A stretch of DNA of 64,000 nucleotides from Cryobacterium melibiosiphilum (GTDB lineage Bacteria; Actinomycetota; Actinomycetes; Actinomycetales; Microbacteriaceae): positions 1 through 64,000 of the forward strand of contig NZ_QZVS01000085.1 in NCBI RefSeq assembly GCF_003602235.1, read 5' to 3'. Under the pieces are notes generated by a model. It worked only from the letters and a program-made list of their open reading frames with translations. It searched no databases and was not told where the DNA came from. Position numbers and translations under genes: made by a program. This document shows positions 43,274 through 50,642 of the stretch, in pieces (position 1 is the first letter of the stretch; every line of letters begins with the position of its first letter).

Positions 43274-44551
43274 ATGGCACCGCCGCAAGGACCAAACCGT
43301 CACGCAAAAGGGGAGGGGACAACATATCGAGTCCCCAAGGACCCGAAGCTGCCGCTCAAGTACTGGGTAGCGGCGATCGAGCTCCCCTCCCCCGACGGCG
43401 CACCCCGCAACCGCGTCACCCGCAAGCGCAAGACCGAGGGGCTCGCGAAAGAGCAGCTCACCAAACTCAAGCGCGAAAAACTGAAACACGGCACGATCAG
43501 CACTTCGACCATGACCGTCGCCGAATGGCTCGCGGAATGGCAGGAAGAATGGATGGATGTACGCCCAAAGACTGCGGCCGGGTATCGGTCGAGCATCAAG
43601 GCCCACATCATCCCGAGCATCGGCAAGAAACGGCTCGACCAGTTGACGCACAACGACGTACGGAAACTGCACCGCGACATCATCGCGAAGGGCCGCGTCT
43701 CATCGACGGCGCTCTACGCGCACAATGTTCTCTCGTCCGTGCTGAAGGATGCCGCGCGCGCCGGAAAGGTCACTGAAGTTGCTACCGACCTCGCGAAAAA
43801 ACCTCGTGTCACGGCTTCGTCGCTGAGCGTGATGAGTGTCGAGGATGCGATCGCCGTTCTGCGGGCCACACAGTACGACCGGCTCGGCGCCCGTTGGTGG
43901 GCCGCACTGTTCACAGGAGCGCGACAGGGCGAAGTTATCGGCCTTGAGATCGACCGTGTGCTGCCCAACGCGCTCGACCTCTCCTGGCAGCTTCAGCGGC
44001 TCTCGTGGCTGCACGGGTGCGACGGCGACTGCGGCAGGAAACGAGGCACTGACTGCCCTGCTCGCACCCTAAAAGCGCCCGCAGACTGGGAGCACCGCCA
44101 CGTGACAGGTGGGCTCTGGCTTGCGCGGCCCAAAAGTGACGCCGGCAAACGAATGCTGCCGCTTGTGGAGCCGCTGCGAACCATCATCATGCAACGCCTC
44201 GTGGCATCCTCTGGCGAGCCGAACCCCCACGGGCTAGTCTGGACCGCCGAACCCAAGCGCGACCGCCACAGCCGCGAGCTGCCTCTCGACGGCGCACCGC
44301 TTGATCCTGGCCCCGACTCAAAGGCATGGGATGCTCTGCTCAAGCGCGTGGGAGTTGCCGACGTGCGCCTGCACGACGCCCGCCACGTGACCGCCTCGCT
44401 GCTCAACCGCGCCGGGGTGAATCAGGCTGCCCGCATGGCGATCCTCGGGCACAGCTCGCCCGCCATGACACAGCACTACACCGACGTGGATATGCAGCAG
44501 CTCAGCGCAGGCATGACCTCTATGTCAGCTTTTCTTTCTCTGGACGCTTAG
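43274..44551 (+). CDS. int: Phage integrase, tyrosine recombinase
   Basis: 425 residues. AP2-like arm-binding N-terminus (~1-75), core-binding domain (~80-175) and catalytic domain with Arg217 (TGARQGE), His367-x-x-Arg370 (LHDARHV), His393 (LGHSSPAM) and Tyr402 (HYTDVD). A Cys-rich insert (HGCDGDCGRKRGTDC) lies at ~248-261. It should recombine at the tRNA-Thr site 0.4 kb to its left. GGGGA precedes the ATG. Confidence 0.96.
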   Translation: MAPPQGPNRHAKGEGTTYRVPKDPKLPLKYWVAAIELPSPDGAPRNRVTRKRKTEGLAKEQLTKLKREKLKHGTISTSTMTVAEWLAEWQEEWMDVRPKTAAGYRSSIKAHIIPSIGKKRLDQLTHNDVRKLHRDIIAKGRVSSTALYAHNVLSSVLKDAARAGKVTEVATDLAKKPRVTASSLSVMSVEDAIAVLRATQYDRLGARWWAALFTGARQGEVIGLEIDRVLPNALDLSWQLQRLSWLHGCDGDCGRKRGTDCPARTLKAPADWEHRHVTGGLWLARPKSDAGKRMLPLVEPLRTIIMQRLVASSGEPNPHGLVWTAEPKRDRHSRELPLDGAPLDPGPDSKAWDALLKRVGVADVRLHDARHVTASLLNRAGVNQAARMAILGHSSPAMTQHYTDVDMQQLSAGMTSMSAFLSLDA

Positions 44552-44629
44552 CTATGTCCGACCCTCGACGTAGGGTGAACGTATGTTCGAGTAATCCGCT
44601 CGACTGGTTTCATTCAAAGGGGAAATTCC

Positions 44630-44806
44630 GTGTCGAAGATTGGTTATACCATCACTCAAGCCGCAGATGCCGCCGGCGTCACTGTCCGGATGATCGAAGT
44701 CGCTGTGCGCGCAAAGCAATTGAAGGCCCACAGAGTTGAAGGTCAAGCGGTGATGCTCAAAGATGACATCACCACATGGCTGCGCGGCTTCCCTAGCTGG
44801 GATTAG
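44630..44806 (+). CDS. Excisionase-like small HTH protein
   Basis: 58 residues from GTG 44630, seven bases after AAAGGGG. KIGYTITQAADAAGVTVRMIEVAVRAKQLKAHRVEGQAVMLKDDITTWLRGFPSW is a winged-helix/AlpA-MerR-type fold: HTH, then a strand-turn-strand ending in an xxWL segment. The place directly after int suggests a recombination directionality factor. Its end overlaps the convergent repressor gene by four bases. Confidence 0.7.
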   Translation: MSKIGYTITQAADAAGVTVRMIEVAVRAKQLKAHRVEGQAVMLKDDITTWLRGFPSWD

Positions 44807-45102
44807 AGCGGCTTCACGTCCCACTCAGGCTCGACGTGACGGCTCGCAGTCGCCGCGTCGGCCTGGGCTAGGGTTGCGAGGAAGTCGAGCCCGAGGGCCC
44901 AGCAGATGCGCTCTAGGTCTTCCATGTCAATCTGCTTTGTGCCGGCTTTGATCTTCTGCACCTGAGGTCGTGATATCCGCCCTTCGCCGATCGCCCGCGA
45001 AAGCGCGAGGTCGTTAATCTTCATGCGCGCCATCCTCTCTCGAATGATCGTCGCTATCTCTTGTGTGAGCGGCCCAGGCGCGCTCTTAGATCCACCAGCC
45101 AT
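44803..45102 (-). CDS. XRE-type prophage repressor
   Basis: 99 residues. The HTH spans about residues 20-60 (IRERMARMKINDLALSRAIGEGRISRPQVQKIKAGTKQIDMEDLERICWALGL). There is no peptidase domain, so it would not self-cleave like LexA/cI. It is the only leftward gene of the lysogeny block and faces a Cro-like gene. ATG 45102 is chosen; a -10-like GACAAT (45114-45109) lies 7 bp before it, so its mRNA may be leaderless. Confidence 0.85.
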   Translation of the reverse strand: MAGGSKSAPGPLTQEIATIIRERMARMKINDLALSRAIGEGRISRPQVQKIKAGTKQIDMEDLERICWALGLDFLATLAQADAATASRHVEPEWDVKPL

Positions 45103-45108
45103 AACCGG

Positions 45109-45172
45109 ATTGTCGCACAGATAGAGCGAATACTGCACAAGTTGTGCGCTCTGCTCCAAAAGTGTGTAGTGT
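45109..45172. promoter_or_regulatory. Divergent repressor/Cro promoter-operator
   Basis: Centre GCACAA-G-TTGTGC (45135-45147) is a perfect 13-bp palindrome flanked by GAGCG (45124) and CGCTC (45147). Each half reads TTGTGC outward and could serve as a -35; -10-like GACAAT (leftward) and TAGTGT (rightward, 45167-45172) each end about 7 bp from a start codon. Spacers of 19-20 bp are long, so the exact promoters are uncertain. Confidence 0.55.
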
Positions 45173-45179
45173 GTTCCAC

Positions 45180-45428
45180 ATGGAGCAAATACAGCACGAC
45201 CCAAGCCTCAGAAGAGCGAGGATAGCGGCCGAGGTTCGGTCGGAGCTCGCCATCCAGAAGAAGACACGCGCGGCCCTTTCGCTGGCTGTCACCATGTCCA
45301 CCTACACCCTACGCAGACGCCTAGATGGGATCCAGCCGTTCACAATGGACGAGCTGGACTCCACTACGCGGTTCCTCGGGATCTCACTCGCCGACTTCGT
45401 GGCACGAACCGAAGCGGTCGCATCGTGA
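45180..45428 (+). CDS. Cro-like small DNA-binding protein
   Basis: 82 residues: RARIAAEVRSELAIQKKTRAALSLAVTMSTYTLRRRLDGIQPFTMDELDSTTRFLGISLADFVAR, an XRE-like HTH with a Cro-type layout. ATG 45180 follows a TAGTGT element at 7 bp with no ribosome site, suggesting a leaderless message. It overlaps the next gene by four bases. Confidence 0.75.
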   Translation: MEQIQHDPSLRRARIAAEVRSELAIQKKTRAALSLAVTMSTYTLRRRLDGIQPFTMDELDSTTRFLGISLADFVARTEAVAS

Positions 45429-45649
45429 GCCACATTCCCTTTGGCCCGTCCAACAGTTCCCCGGCCCCGGTGGCCTACAGCATCCTCGACGCAGCTTCGG
45501 CCGTTGGAATGAGCGCGCCGTCGTTCAAGCGAATCCTTGCAGCCGGCGACATCACTCGCCGCTACCCGAACTCGACCCCGATCATCTCGCATGCCGAGCT
45601 TGTCGACTGGGTTAAGTCGCTGCCGGTCGATAAGCCGGTGCGCTCATGA
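45425..45649 (+). CDS. HTH DNA-binding protein (excisionase/MerR-like)
   Basis: 74 residues. YSILDAASAVGMSAPSFKRILAAGDITRRYPNSTPIISHAELVDWVKSLP has the helix-turn-helix-wing plan of small phage regulators. GTG start with four-base overlaps at both ends, within the rightward lysogeny operon. Confidence 0.7.
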   Translation: MSHIPFGPSNSSPAPVAYSILDAASAVGMSAPSFKRILAAGDITRRYPNSTPIISHAELVDWVKSLPVDKPVRS

Positions 45650-46431
45650 CCGCCCTCGACATCTTCACCAGCGGCGACACGCTCGTCATCTCATCCGAGA
45701 CAATCGCGGATGGGTCCGGCGTCCAGCACAAGAACGTGCTCGATCTTATCGACGCCAACCGGGCCGACTTCGAGGACTTCGGCTTGGTCGCGTTTGAAAC
45801 GCGAGCAAGATCAGCGGGCCAGCACGGCGGTGGCGTCACGCGCATCGCTCTCCTGAACGAGCAGCAGGCGACCTTGCTGATGACGTTCCAGAGAAACACC
45901 GAGTTGGTTCGCGGATTCAAGAAGGCTCTCGTTCGGGCATTCTTTGACATGGCGCGGCAGACGGTTGTGGCGCCGGCTGAACTCACTCGGATGCAGATTC
46001 TTGAGCTGGCGATGGAGTCGGAGCAGCGGGCGATCGCAGCTACCGCTCGCGCCGAGGTCGCGGAAACGTTCAAGGAAGCGATCGAGCGCAATGACGGACT
46101 TGTGCCGCGCGAGTTCCACAAGCACTACTTTCCCGACGTGAACGAGAAAGCATTCTTCGACCTTCTCTACACCCGCAGCCTGTTGATCAACCAGCTCGGT
46201 AAGGGTACGCGTCGTGAGAACGGCACTTGGCGTGACGGCTCCCAGCACGGACACCCCGGATATCAGGGCAAACGATTCTTCTACCTCGATAGCGGAGTCA
46301 ATCAGAAGACTGGTTACCGGTACGAGCAGACCCGCGTTCGCCCTGGCGACCCTGAGGTTGAGCTTGTCCAGTACCTCACCAAATTGGGGCTCGTTCCTCA
46401 GACCGTTTCTAAGGAGCTTGCCCGTGTCTAA
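45646..46431 (+). CDS. Rha-type phage antirepressor
   Basis: 261 residues. N-terminal Rha/pRha domain (VISSETIADGSGVQHKNVLDLIDANRADFEDFGLVAFETRARSAGQHGG, LNEQQATLLMTFQRNTELVRGFKKALVRAFFDMARQ), then a helical stretch and a C-terminal DNA-binding-like domain (FPDVNEKAFFDLLYTRSLLINQLGKGTRRENG...HPGYQGKRFFYLDSG). Such proteins modulate lysogeny or host range in temperate phages. Confidence 0.82.
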   Translation: MTALDIFTSGDTLVISSETIADGSGVQHKNVLDLIDANRADFEDFGLVAFETRARSAGQHGGGVTRIALLNEQQATLLMTFQRNTELVRGFKKALVRAFFDMARQTVVAPAELTRMQILELAMESEQRAIAATARAEVAETFKEAIERNDGLVPREFHKHYFPDVNEKAFFDLLYTRSLLINQLGKGTRRENGTWRDGSQHGHPGYQGKRFFYLDSGVNQKTGYRYEQTRVRPGDPEVELVQYLTKLGLVPQTVSKELARV

Positions 46432-46768
46432 GCCCGTCTTTCTGTTCCGTGCCGTCACAGCGCGGCCCCTCCTCATCGAGCACGACGGCGTTGAAGATGT
46501 GCTTGCGCCGGGTTTTGTGATCGGTCGCCAGTCCGGCTACCTGTCGCGCTCGTCCGCGAAGGCTGTTGCTTTCCGTAACCACTTCGCCTTCGACGAGTTC
46601 GAAGTCATCCAATCTGAGCCGGTCCGATTCTTGACCGCCGCCGAGAAGACCGAGAAGCGCATCGCCGAGCTTGAGGCTGAGCTGGCCTCGCTGCGAGTGC
46701 CAGAGAATCACGGTCGCTCAATCCGCGATGACGTCGATGCGAGACAAGCGGGCATCTGGCCCATCTAG
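46424..46768 (+). CDS. Small phage protein with C-terminal coiled coil
   Basis: 114 residues, GTG 46424, with AAGGAG eight bases upstream inside the preceding gene. Beta-rich N-terminus (PVFLFRAVTARPLLIEHDGVEDVLAPGFVIGR), helix AEKTEKRIAELEAELASLR, then a short tail. No family recognised. The frame stays open upstream, but the SD favours this start. Confidence 0.6.
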   Translation: MSKPVFLFRAVTARPLLIEHDGVEDVLAPGFVIGRQSGYLSRSSAKAVAFRNHFAFDEFEVIQSEPVRFLTAAEKTEKRIAELEAELASLRVPENHGRSIRDDVDARQAGIWPI

Positions 46769-47082
46769 CCAGCCCGTAACACCCCCATTTCTTGGCCGTC
46801 CCCGGATGGCCTAACCACTGGCGTGCCCGAACGCCACCAGCTAGAGCATCGCACGCGCGGATTTCGCTAAGCGTGCGACCGACGGGTTTGAGAACACGAG
46901 CACGCCCAAGCCAGGGCCTGCGCCACATAGTGAGCCGGATTGAAAGCTAAGTCGCTGTAGGACCGGTTGAACGCTGAACGCCACCGCACTCGCTCACCGA
47001 CCCTCTCAAGGGCAGCGAGTACGGCAACGCGCACACTCCCGGTTCGGTCCGGGGTGCGCGGCCTGTCTCACGACGGGCACAT
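46769..47082. other. 314-bp non-coding stretch with stable hairpins
   Basis: No gene on either strand. It holds a TCGCACGC/GCGTGCGA stem (46849-46856 / 46871-46878) with an inner GCG/CGC pair, and CTGGCGT-GCCCGA-ACGCCA (46818-46840 area). It may be the terminator of the lysogeny operon, a regulatory RNA, or a leader for the tRNA-like gene that follows. Confidence 0.5.
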
Positions 47083-47153
47083 GGACGGGTAGCCCAACGG
47101 TAGAGGCGAGCTGATAAGGCACCGAAGTGCAGGTTCGAATCCTGCCCCGTCCA
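47083..47153 (+). tRNA. tRNA-like gene with non-canonical anticodon arm
   Basis: 71 nt. Acceptor GGACGGG/CCCGTCC pairs fully, the T-arm GCAGG-TTCGAAT-CCTGC is perfect, and the D-arm (GCC...GGC with AACGGTAG loop) is good. No CCA is encoded (A then CTC). The anticodon region GAGCTGATAAGGCACC contains CTGATAA, which would give GAT (Ile), but its flanks do not pair as a 5-bp stem. It is either a decayed phage tRNA or a tRNA mimic. Confidence 0.5.
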
Positions 47154-47176
47154 CTCACCAACAGAAGGAGAAACAC

Positions 47177-47395
47177 ATGATCGAAGAGCACGTCTACAAC
47201 GAGAACATCCGAATCGCCGCCGAGAAGCTGCGTGAAGCGGCCGACACGATTGACCCGCCCGAAGCGTCACTTACGGACAAGCTCATCGCATTCCACGCCG
47301 ACCTGATCACGGGCGGCATCCCCGAAAACGTCGCGGCGACCTTGACGAGTCAGCTGCTCGCGGGCTACCTCAACGACCAGATCGAACTGGCATGA
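47177..47395 (+). CDS. Small helical phage protein
   Basis: 72 residues with AAGGAGAAACAC before the ATG. Fully helical and acidic (YNENIRIAAEKLREAADTIDPPEASLTDKLIAFHADLITGGIPENVAATLTSQLLAGYL). First gene of the early rightward operon; unknown function. Confidence 0.7.
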   Translation: MIEEHVYNENIRIAAEKLREAADTIDPPEASLTDKLIAFHADLITGGIPENVAATLTSQLLAGYLNDQIELA

Positions 47396-47559
47396 ACGTC
47401 TTCGCCTGGATCGCGGTCGCGTGGCTTGCATACGTGGGCCTCGTGGCCGTCGCGAACGTGGGCAAGCCGAAGGATGTCACCACTCCCGGTGTTGCGGTCG
47501 GCGGAGTCATCGTGCAGGCAGCGGTCATCACGCTGATCGTGCTCGCCACGACCACCTAG
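47392..47559 (+). CDS. Small two-helix membrane protein
   Basis: 55 residues, ATGA-overlapped with the previous gene. Two hydrophobic helices (FAWIAVAWLAYVGLVAVANVG and GVAVGGVIVQAAVITLIVLATT) around a KPKD turn. Could be an inner-membrane phage accessory (e.g. exclusion) protein, but there is no direct evidence. Confidence 0.65.
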   Translation: MNVFAWIAVAWLAYVGLVAVANVGKPKDVTTPGVAVGGVIVQAAVITLIVLATTT

Positions 47560-47810
47560 CCCCACCCGGGGACTGGCCCGCATAACCCAGTCAGCGGCGC
47601 GTCCGTTATAGGAGTGTCCGGGTGGACAGATACACAGCAATCCCGGCGTCGCACTTAACCGCGGGATCGGTGGGGTCAGGGATCACGGCAGCAGGACGGG
47701 GCAGGACCTCGACACCGGATGGAGAGCCGCCACGAGGGTACTCCGGACCTCACCCTCATCCCCGATTCGGCGGGACAAACCCACCAAAGAATGTCACGAA
47801 AGGACATCGC

Positions 47811-48119
47811 ATGTCAGACAAGAAGATCAGCCCCCGCAAGACCCGCAACACGGCGGCGAATCAGGCACAGCACGCGGCCAACGTGGCACTGGTCGCCGCG
47901 CTGGGCATCCCCGCAGCAACCAGCGAGCACATCAAACTGCGCCGCGACGGCAAGGGCAACAGCTACCAGGTGACGACGACGAAGCGGGTTCGTGAGTCGA
48001 AGCTGCTTCGCAAAGCAGAACGCGAGCGGCAGCGAACTGCGGAATCGATTGTCCGGGAGGTCAAGGCGCGAGCAGAAGACGCCGCGACTGAAGCCGAACT
48101 CGTTGCGACGGTGCGCTGA
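47811..48119 (+). CDS. Small basic phage protein
   Basis: 102 residues; AAAGGA eight bases before the ATG. Basic, helical C-terminus (KRVRESKLLRKAERERQRTAESIVREVKARAEDAATEAELV). The 250 bp before it contain no gene. Unknown function. Confidence 0.65.
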   Translation: MSDKKISPRKTRNTAANQAQHAANVALVAALGIPAATSEHIKLRRDGKGNSYQVTTTKRVRESKLLRKAERERQRTAESIVREVKARAEDAATEAELVATVR

Positions 48120-48286
48120 TGCCTAGCGATGACTTTGGGCATGCGAGCATCCTGCCCTACCGCGTCCGAGTCGCTGGCAGCACGGTCGCCGCGTTCGACA
48201 ACTTCGCCGATGCCGCCGCATTCGCCCAGCCGCTGGTGCGCGATCACGGAGCCGCCGAGATCGTGTTCAGCCTGACGGCGATCTGA
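48119..48286 (+). CDS. Small phage protein
   Basis: 55 residues, start overlapping the previous stop (TGATG). ASILPYRVRVAGSTVAAFDNFADAAAFAQPLVRDHGAAEIVFSL: a strand-helix-strand mini-domain, unrecognised. Confidence 0.6.
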   Translation: MPSDDFGHASILPYRVRVAGSTVAAFDNFADAAAFAQPLVRDHGAAEIVFSLTAI

Positions 48287-48456
48287 TGCCGACGAGCTTT
48301 CCCACCAGCGATGACAAGGCGATGACCGACGCCGTGAAGGCAATCGCGGCGATTGGTGCCGACGTGACGATGCAGACCACCGAGTTCAAGGGCTCAGTGG
48401 CTCGCACGGTGACGATCACCTGGATCACCCACACGACACAAGGCCGAATCCTCTAA
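48286..48456 (+). CDS. Small phage protein
   Basis: 56 residues, one-base overlap (TGATG) with the previous gene. DKAMTDAVKAIAAIGADVTMQTTEFKGSVARTVTITWITHTTQGRIL, alpha-beta, unrecognised. Ends the first small-gene cluster; 53 bp follow before the next start. Confidence 0.6.
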   Translation: MPTSFPTSDDKAMTDAVKAIAAIGADVTMQTTEFKGSVARTVTITWITHTTQGRIL

Positions 48457-48509
48457 CGAAAAAGCCCACCCGCACGAACGGATGGGGCACAACACAGAAA
48501 CGAGATCCA

Positions 48510-48878
48510 ATGCCCAATCAGACTACCGGCCGGCACGATTGCATAGGCCAGCGCATGAGCACCATGTACGACGCAACCCCGCCCGCCCCGTGGCAGCTTG
48601 ACCAGGACCGCGGCGAACTGCACGGCCTCGACCGTCTCGAGGCTTACGGTTCCGCCGAGTACGCGCAGCATCACCGGGCCACTTACCCGCCGATCACTCG
48701 CCGACCGGTTCAGCCCCACCAGCCGATCATCGCGATTCAGCCGGCGCCCGAGTTGCCCTCGGATCGGGTCGCCGCTCGCCGTCACCGTTCCCTGTTCAAC
48801 CTGCTGACCGTCTCTTTCCTGTTCGCCGTCACTGTCGGCCTCGCCGTCCTCTTCATGGTCGGGATGGTGCGCTCATGA
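48510..48878 (+). CDS. Tail-anchored small membrane protein
   Basis: 122 residues. Pro-rich soluble N-terminus (~90 aa), then one C-terminal helix FNLLTVSFLFAVTVGLAVLFMVGMV. Topology suggests a tail anchor. A start at residue 16 (MSTMYDATPPAPWQL) is possible. Unknown role. Confidence 0.6.
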   Translation: MPNQTTGRHDCIGQRMSTMYDATPPAPWQLDQDRGELHGLDRLEAYGSAEYAQHHRATYPPITRRPVQPHQPIIAIQPAPELPSDRVAARRHRSLFNLLTVSFLFAVTVGLAVLFMVGMVRS

Positions 48879-49249
48879 CCGCCGTAATCCGTCACCCGCG
48901 CCCCACGCATTGTGCTGGGTGTGGCCGTCGTGCACGAGGCGGCAAGCAGCTGCTCAAGGATCACCCCGGGACCGTCGCGCTGACCTCTTCGACCGAGTGC
49001 GCACGCTGCCGGTACCGCCAGGCACACCCGGCCCGACCGGTCATAGCGGTCATCGCAGGCCCGAAGCCGAAGACGCTCGATGAGCGGCGCGCAGATCAGC
49101 GCAAGGGTCGCAAGTCCTCTACTGACGCCTTGGCTATCAGCTATCTCTTGAATCCTGCGACTCCTGAGGAATACGCCAAGGTCGCGCCGTGGACCGCACT
49201 ATTCGCCAAGCCCGGGTCCGACGTCGCCGCGATGCTGGGTGCCGCATGA
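48875..49249 (+). CDS. Phage zinc-ribbon protein
   Basis: 124 residues. Two CxxC pairs (HCAGCG and ECARCRY) about 28 residues apart form a likely zinc ribbon, followed by a basic linker and a helical tail (DALAISYLLNPATPEEYAKVAPWTALFAKPGSDVAAML). ATGA overlaps at both ends. Confidence 0.65.
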   Translation: MTAVIRHPRPTHCAGCGRRARGGKQLLKDHPGTVALTSSTECARCRYRQAHPARPVIAVIAGPKPKTLDERRADQRKGRKSSTDALAISYLLNPATPEEYAKVAPWTALFAKPGSDVAAMLGAA

Positions 49250-49665
49250 GTGCCGTTGACGCCAAGCACCTTTGGGAGTTCGATCACCCCTATTACTGCT
49301 CACAGGGCTGCTACTACACCAAGGGCACCGACTGGGAAGAGGTGCACCGCGACTGGGAAACATGGGCAGACTTCGCGGAATCGTGGGGCGACAGCGACGA
49401 AGACTACAACCTGCTGTTCCGCTGGGACTGGAAACGTTCAGACCCGGACCACTACGCCTTTGAGCGTACTGAAGACCCGGCGTTTGAGATGCCCGCCGAC
49501 CATCTCGAACTCTTCTACATGCTTCAGCGGAAGGCCAAACCGTTCAGTCACATAATCACGGTGACCGAGACCGACGAGCCTGCCGTGCGCGAGTGGCTGA
49601 CCAAGAAAGCCGAGCACATGCGCAAGGTCTGGGAGCCGCTTCTGAACGCAGGGTGCGCCGCATGA
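49246..49665 (+). CDS. Acidic Trp-rich phage protein
   Basis: 139 residues starting MSAVDAKHLWEFDHPYYCSQGCYYT. Unusually rich in Trp, Tyr, Asp and Glu (WEEVHRDWETWADFAESWGDSDEDYNLLFRWDWK). It is strongly acidic with aromatic clusters and could be a DNA mimic or protein-binding inhibitor. No homologue recalled by name. Confidence 0.65.
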   Translation: MSAVDAKHLWEFDHPYYCSQGCYYTKGTDWEEVHRDWETWADFAESWGDSDEDYNLLFRWDWKRSDPDHYAFERTEDPAFEMPADHLELFYMLQRKAKPFSHIITVTETDEPAVREWLTKKAEHMRKVWEPLLNAGCAA

Positions 49666-50027
49666 GTGCCGTTGAGGAGATCCAGGCGGCGATTGAGAAA
49701 CTGACGGCAATCAGGCGTGACTCCGGTCTTGTTGTGCAGTGCTCTGATCCCGAAGACGTGTGCTTTCGAACGGATGATGACACTGACGCGGACGGCAACG
49801 GGTTCTCATTCGGCGTCATCGTGGGGATTGATGATACGGACATAGCAGAAGGCATCGTCACCCTGCACCGCACCATCGACGCGCAACTGGCGATCCTCAA
49901 AGACCTGCTAGCCGAGGCTGTGGAGGGCGATGCGACACTTGGTGGCTCGCTACAGGCAGACGACTTCATTGGGTCTACGTCGGCAGCAATGATGGCACTC
50001 GCCCGCGCAATCAACGGGGCCGCCTAA
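49662..50027 (+). CDS. Acidic small phage protein
   Basis: 121 residues. N-terminal helix (AVEEIQAAIEKLTAIRRDSGLVV), acidic middle (DPEDVCFRTDDDTDADGN), and helices with Ala (TIDAQLAILKDLLAEAVEGDA). The start is set by an ATGA overlap. Unknown function. Confidence 0.6.
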   Translation: MSAVEEIQAAIEKLTAIRRDSGLVVQCSDPEDVCFRTDDDTDADGNGFSFGVIVGIDDTDIAEGIVTLHRTIDAQLAILKDLLAEAVEGDATLGGSLQADDFIGSTSAAMMALARAINGAA

Positions 50028-50227
50028 TGGGCAGCATCTTGTCCACGAAGCCATGGGTAAACGAATCCACGGGGAAAGTCGGACGCGCAATTTACTGGGA
50101 GCTGACATGCGATCTATGTGGCGGATTCATATCTGCCTACATCGCTAAATCGAAATCCCTTGTCTGCCCAAATCGGGCAACAGACGAAGCCTTTCATCGA
50201 TTCAACTGCGCCGGACCCGCCGAATGA
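50027..50227 (+). CDS. Small Cys-containing phage protein
   Basis: 66 residues, TAATG overlap with the preceding stop. CDLCGGF plus later VCPN and FNC residues suggest a zinc site. Unrecognised. Confidence 0.6.
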   Translation: MGSILSTKPWVNESTGKVGRAIYWELTCDLCGGFISAYIAKSKSLVCPNRATDEAFHRFNCAGPAE

Positions 50228-50373
50228 GCGCCCTCGTGTACGCGACCCCTGCAGTCGGCTGGTCCTGCTATTCCTGCGGCGCTCACGGCGAACTGAGGGC
50301 CGCACAGCACCGGGCCGCGGTCGATGCTGAGGCGGCAACTCACGTGTGCCAGCCATCCGAGCCGCCGTGCTAA
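50224..50373 (+). CDS. Very small zinc-ribbon-like protein
   Basis: 49 residues, ATGA overlap. SCYSCGAHGEL near the N-terminus and HVCQPSEPPC at the end give a CxxC plus distal H/C pattern. Unrecognised. Confidence 0.55.
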   Translation: MSALVYATPAVGWSCYSCGAHGELRAAQHRAAVDAEAATHVCQPSEPPC

Positions 50374-50642
50374 ATCGCCCTCAACCCCTCCCAGTCGCAA
50401 CTCCCGGCGATCTCGTCATGGTCTGGGGGCTGTATCCCAGCCGTGAGGAATGGGAACGCACCGGGTGGCTCATCCGCTCCGATCCCGCCTATGTGGTGAT
50501 CGCCTCCCATCCCGACGACGACGGCAGAGCGGGCCACTTGAACCGTCCTGACGACTGGCTCAGAGACACATGGCGGGCCGAAAAAGTAAGCGTCATCCGC
50601 ATGACCGAACGCACCGCACCTACAGAGAAGAGAAACGCATGA
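50346..50642 (+). CDS. Small phage protein
   Basis: 98 residues from GTG 50346, overlapping the previous gene by 28 bp; ATG at 50418 is an alternative start. TPGDLVMVWGLYPSREEWERTGWLIRSDPAYVVIASHPDD looks like a small beta-barrel. Unknown role. Confidence 0.5.
   Translation: MPAIRAAVLNRPQPLPVATPGDLVMVWGLYPSREEWERTGWLIRSDPAYVVIASHPDDDGRAGHLNRPDDWLRDTWRAEKVSVIRMTERTAPTEKRNA

Noticed and set aside
46947..47270. Leftward ORF containing WTGQDSNLHF...RLYRWATRP
   Set aside because: This is the familiar artefact of translating a tRNA gene in antisense.
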